This document shows positions 63,598 through 64,000 of a stretch of DNA of 64,000 bases, piece after piece; the first letter of the stretch is position 1; each line of letters begins with the position of its first letter. Made by a program: the position numbers and the translations under genes. Source of the DNA: Gymnothorax reevesii (taxonomy: Eukaryota; Chordata; Actinopteri; Anguilliformes; Muraenidae); NCBI GenBank assembly GCA_029721435.1, contig CM056578.1, forward strand, positions 12,896,313-12,960,312, read 5' to 3'. Under the pieces are notes generated by a model. The model saw nothing but the letters and a program-made list of their open reading frames with translations, did not search any database and was not told where the DNA came from.

Positions 63598-63885
63598 CCT
63601 TGCTGCTCTCCAGGGGAACATGATGCTTGTCTCCAAGGGTACAGGTTTGCTTGTCGACGTGGGAGCAGGACTGTTGATTTCCAAGGGAACCAAACTGCAT
63701 CATCACCATGGGAACTGAACAGTTGATTTTTTGGGAACTGTTGGTATCCAGGGAGAACTAGATTCCAAGGTCTCCACTGGTGATATGATGGCTGGTTTCC
63801 AGGGAAACAGGAATCCTGGTCTCCTAAGCAACAGTAGTATTAATCTCTCAGGGATCAGGATTGCTATTTTGGTAATAGGACAAAT
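63598..63885 (+). repeat. Degenerate minisatellite, about 24-bp period
   Basis: About twelve diverged units resemble TGCTGGTCTCCAAGGGAACAGG plus two bases. Clear units start near 63601, 63625, 63649 and 63673, and again near 63788 and 63813. Unit length varies from 20 to 26, which argues against coding repeats. Confidence 0.75.
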
Positions 63886-64000
63886 ATAAGTTCAACATTA
63901 CAATTCTGTTCATCCTGTTTATACCTGTTCACTTTCTAGAAGTTTGTTTTACTAAGTTACCATATTCAGTTTTTTTGTAGTTTGTTTACCAGGGTAAAGC

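Overview
The window looks like nuclear DNA of a ray-finned fish, probably a teleost. It carries vertebrate split-gene structure and a dense mix of repeats typical of fish genomes: L2/Rex1- and CR1-type LINEs, hAT, Tc1, PIF/Harbinger and piggyBac-like DNA elements, a 5S-rRNA-derived SINE, tRNA-derived SINEs and Gypsy-like LTR pieces. The species cannot be named from sequence alone.

One protein gene can be supported: the 3' half of gabrg2, encoding the GABA-A receptor gamma-2 subunit, on the + strand. Positions 1-14549 lie in the intron upstream of the TM1 exon. The coding exons are 14550-14702 (TM1 and the loop to TM2), 17409-17614 (TM2, TM3 and the start of the cytoplasmic loop) and 25335-25613 (rest of the loop, TM4, stop). 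All splice sites are GT/AG and the phases fit. The 3'UTR probably runs to about 26.1 or 26.8 kb, with two AATAAA signals. The most interesting result is a 24-nt candidate cassette exon at 21593-21616. It reads LLRLFSSK, is flanked by AG and GT, is in phase, and lies in the intron where mammals carry the alternative gamma-2-long exon (LLRMFSFK in human). Skipping it would give a gamma-2-short-like protein and including it a gamma-2-long-like protein.

From about 26.8 kb to the end no host gene is visible. As I recall, GABRG2 ends its subunit cluster in human and is followed by a gene-poor interval, which would fit. This part is a layered transposon landscape. An LTR-like repeat is split at TTAA by a piggyBac-type element (39165-40605), which itself carries a hAT copy (39601-40343). 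An L2-type LINE (about 41.1-46.3 kb) is interrupted by two or three DNA elements. A sister hAT copy sits at 49147-49874 and a long-TIR element at 50760-52224. A CR1-like LINE (58.7-62.5 kb) is split by a candidate 1.86-kb LTR and by a 582-bp hAT palindrome. Many element borders are supported by target-site duplications readable in the sequence.

The introns hold a further hAT element (18519-20011), a GT-rich minisatellite (about 23.0-23.35 kb), a 5S-type SINE (about 13.1-13.56 kb) and several MITEs. I saw no CRISPR array, no functional rRNA or tRNA gene, and no host coding region other than gabrg2.
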